64,000 nucleotides of DNA. Source: Flavihumibacter fluminis (lineage in GTDB: Bacteria > Bacteroidota > Bacteroidia > Chitinophagales > Chitinophagaceae). A program made the translations under genes and the position numbers. The DNA is taken from assembly GCF_021491375.1 (NCBI RefSeq), contig NZ_JAKEVY010000003.1, positions 744,001-808,000 on the forward strand, in the 5' to 3' direction. Below the pieces are notes generated by a model. That model worked only from the letters and a program-made list of their open reading frames with translations, did no database searches and was not told the origin of the DNA. Positions 63,369-64,000 of the stretch are shown one piece after another; position 1 is the stretch's first letter; every line of letters begins with the position of its first letter.

Positions 63369-64000
63369 ATGAGAATTTCGATAATAGCTATAGCATTAAC
63401 CGCAATATTTGCTTCTTGCGAAAAGGGGCTCAATATTGAGCCAACCGCAAGTATTTCAGCTGAAAGGGCGCTCCTGACTGAAAGCGATGTGCGTGTAACC
63501 TTGATTGGTGCCTATGATGGTCTCCAAAGGGCTACAGTTCTTGGAGGTGATATTCAGGTAATCAACGAATTACTGGGTAATACCGATAATATTCGATTTA
63601 CCGGTACTTTTGCAGGTTTGTCGGACATTGCTTTCCTTGAAATGTCAGCTCCTAATACGTTTGCTCGTGATACCTGGGCTGCAGCTTATAACACCATTCT
63701 TCGTTCAAACTATGTGCTCTCTGCACTGGATAAAGTAACCTCTTCCCAGGCTACAAAGGATCGTTTTGAAGGAGAAGCTTTATTTATCAGGGGTGTTTTA
63801 TATTTTGAATTGGTTAAATTGTTTGGTAAAGCATGGGGTGATGGAGATAACAATGCAAACCCTGGTGTTCCAATTATACTTGCTCCGACAACTTCAGTTA
63901 CGCCTGAGAGTTATGTTTCCAGAAATAGCGTTGCACAAGTATATCAAAGAGCAATTGATGATTTGACTAGAGCTGAAAGTCTTCTTCCTGCAAGGAATTC
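63369..64000 (+). CDS. SusD/RagB family lipoprotein, 5' part
   Basis: ATG at 63369; the frame runs off the window with 210 residues visible. The lipobox is IFASC (about 13-17). SusD features are present: LTESDVRVTLIGAYDGLQ, WAAAYNTILRSNYVLSAL, and FEGEALFIRGVLYFELVKLFG (the conserved RAxxYFxLVxxFG-type motif). It binds substrate on the cell surface for the upstream SusC. Confidence 0.9.
   Translation, partial: MRISIIAIALTAIFASCEKGLNIEPTASISAERALLTESDVRVTLIGAYDGLQRATVLGGDIQVINELLGNTDNIRFTGTFAGLSDIAFLEMSAPNTFARDTWAAAYNTILRSNYVLSALDKVTSSQATKDRFEGEALFIRGVLYFELVKLFGKAWGDGDNNANPGVPIILAPTTSVTPESYVSRNSVAQVYQRAIDDLTRAESLLPARN

Noticed and set aside
1-64000. tRNA, rRNA, CRISPR, insertion sequence or prophage
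   Set aside because: I found no cloverleaf, rRNA motifs, regular spacer repeats, transposase or integrase frames. Weak or degenerate copies could be missed by eye.

Overview
The window looks like a chromosomal segment of a Bacteroidota bacterium, most likely from the Chitinophagaceae or a close relative. The evidence is a SusC/SusD pair at the right edge, TAnnTTTG-type -7 promoter boxes, few Shine-Dalgarno sequences, a Bacteroidota-style RND efflux operon, a Cys-rich RicT/PSP1 protein and clade-typical proteins (DUF1015, DUF502, TlpA-type redoxin lipoproteins). I saw no rRNA, tRNA, CRISPR array, transposase or prophage.

Layout. 1-3.7 kb: tail of an ABC-2/DUF3526 permease pair, a COG0523 (CobW/ZNG1-like) GTPase and a thioredoxin-reductase-like flavoprotein. 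3.7-20.3 kb: a potassium homeostasis island. A minus-strand operon carries a 28-residue ORF, kdpF, kdpA, kdpB, kdpC, an outer-membrane porin, a KdpD cut down to its N-terminal sensor and Usp half, and a HAMP-PAS histidine kinase, followed by three more tiny membrane ORFs. Upstream lie kup and an NtrC-type sigma-54 activator joined by a GTGA overlap. Divergent from kup is a second kinase built on the other half of KdpD (DUF4118), then KdpE and a CPA2 cation/H+ antiporter with an in-frame TGA near its C-terminus. 20.3-29.3 kb: a periplasmic carbohydrate/lipid set (glycerophosphodiesterase, fatty acid hydroxylase, GH26 mannanase, GMC oxidoreductase, TIM-barrel isomerase, CBM9-like protein, GHL10-like hydrolase). 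29.2-39.2 kb: housekeeping genes (GNAT, purU, CvfB-like, acyl-CoA ligase, YceI lipoprotein, TPR protein, DUF1015, serC, S1/P1-like nuclease, DUF502). 39.3-46.3 kb: a TetR-TolC-MFP-RND efflux operon whose promoter is covered by an 11-bp inverted repeat. 46.3-60 kb: AIM24-like protein, hydrolases, TlpA-like redoxin, ricT, DNA polymerase III delta prime, glutathione peroxidase, a beta-helix lipoprotein, comF, radA and a membrane Zn peptidase. 60-64 kb: susC and the start of susD.

The most interesting part is the potassium island. The domains of the usual KdpD are split across two separate kinases and paired with two kinds of regulator (NtrC-like and OmpR-like). The same inverted repeat, TTCAAAATG-N13/14-CATTTTGAA, occurs in two places. 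In both, it lies about 95-117 bp upstream of a GG-N10-GG element that resembles a degenerate -24/-12 promoter, and that element precedes a tiny single-pass membrane ORF (the start of the kdp operon and the start of the three-ORF cluster). I infer a sigma-54/enhancer-controlled K+ regulon that includes several unannotated micropeptides. This rests on sequence pattern only and would need transcript mapping and DNA-binding data.
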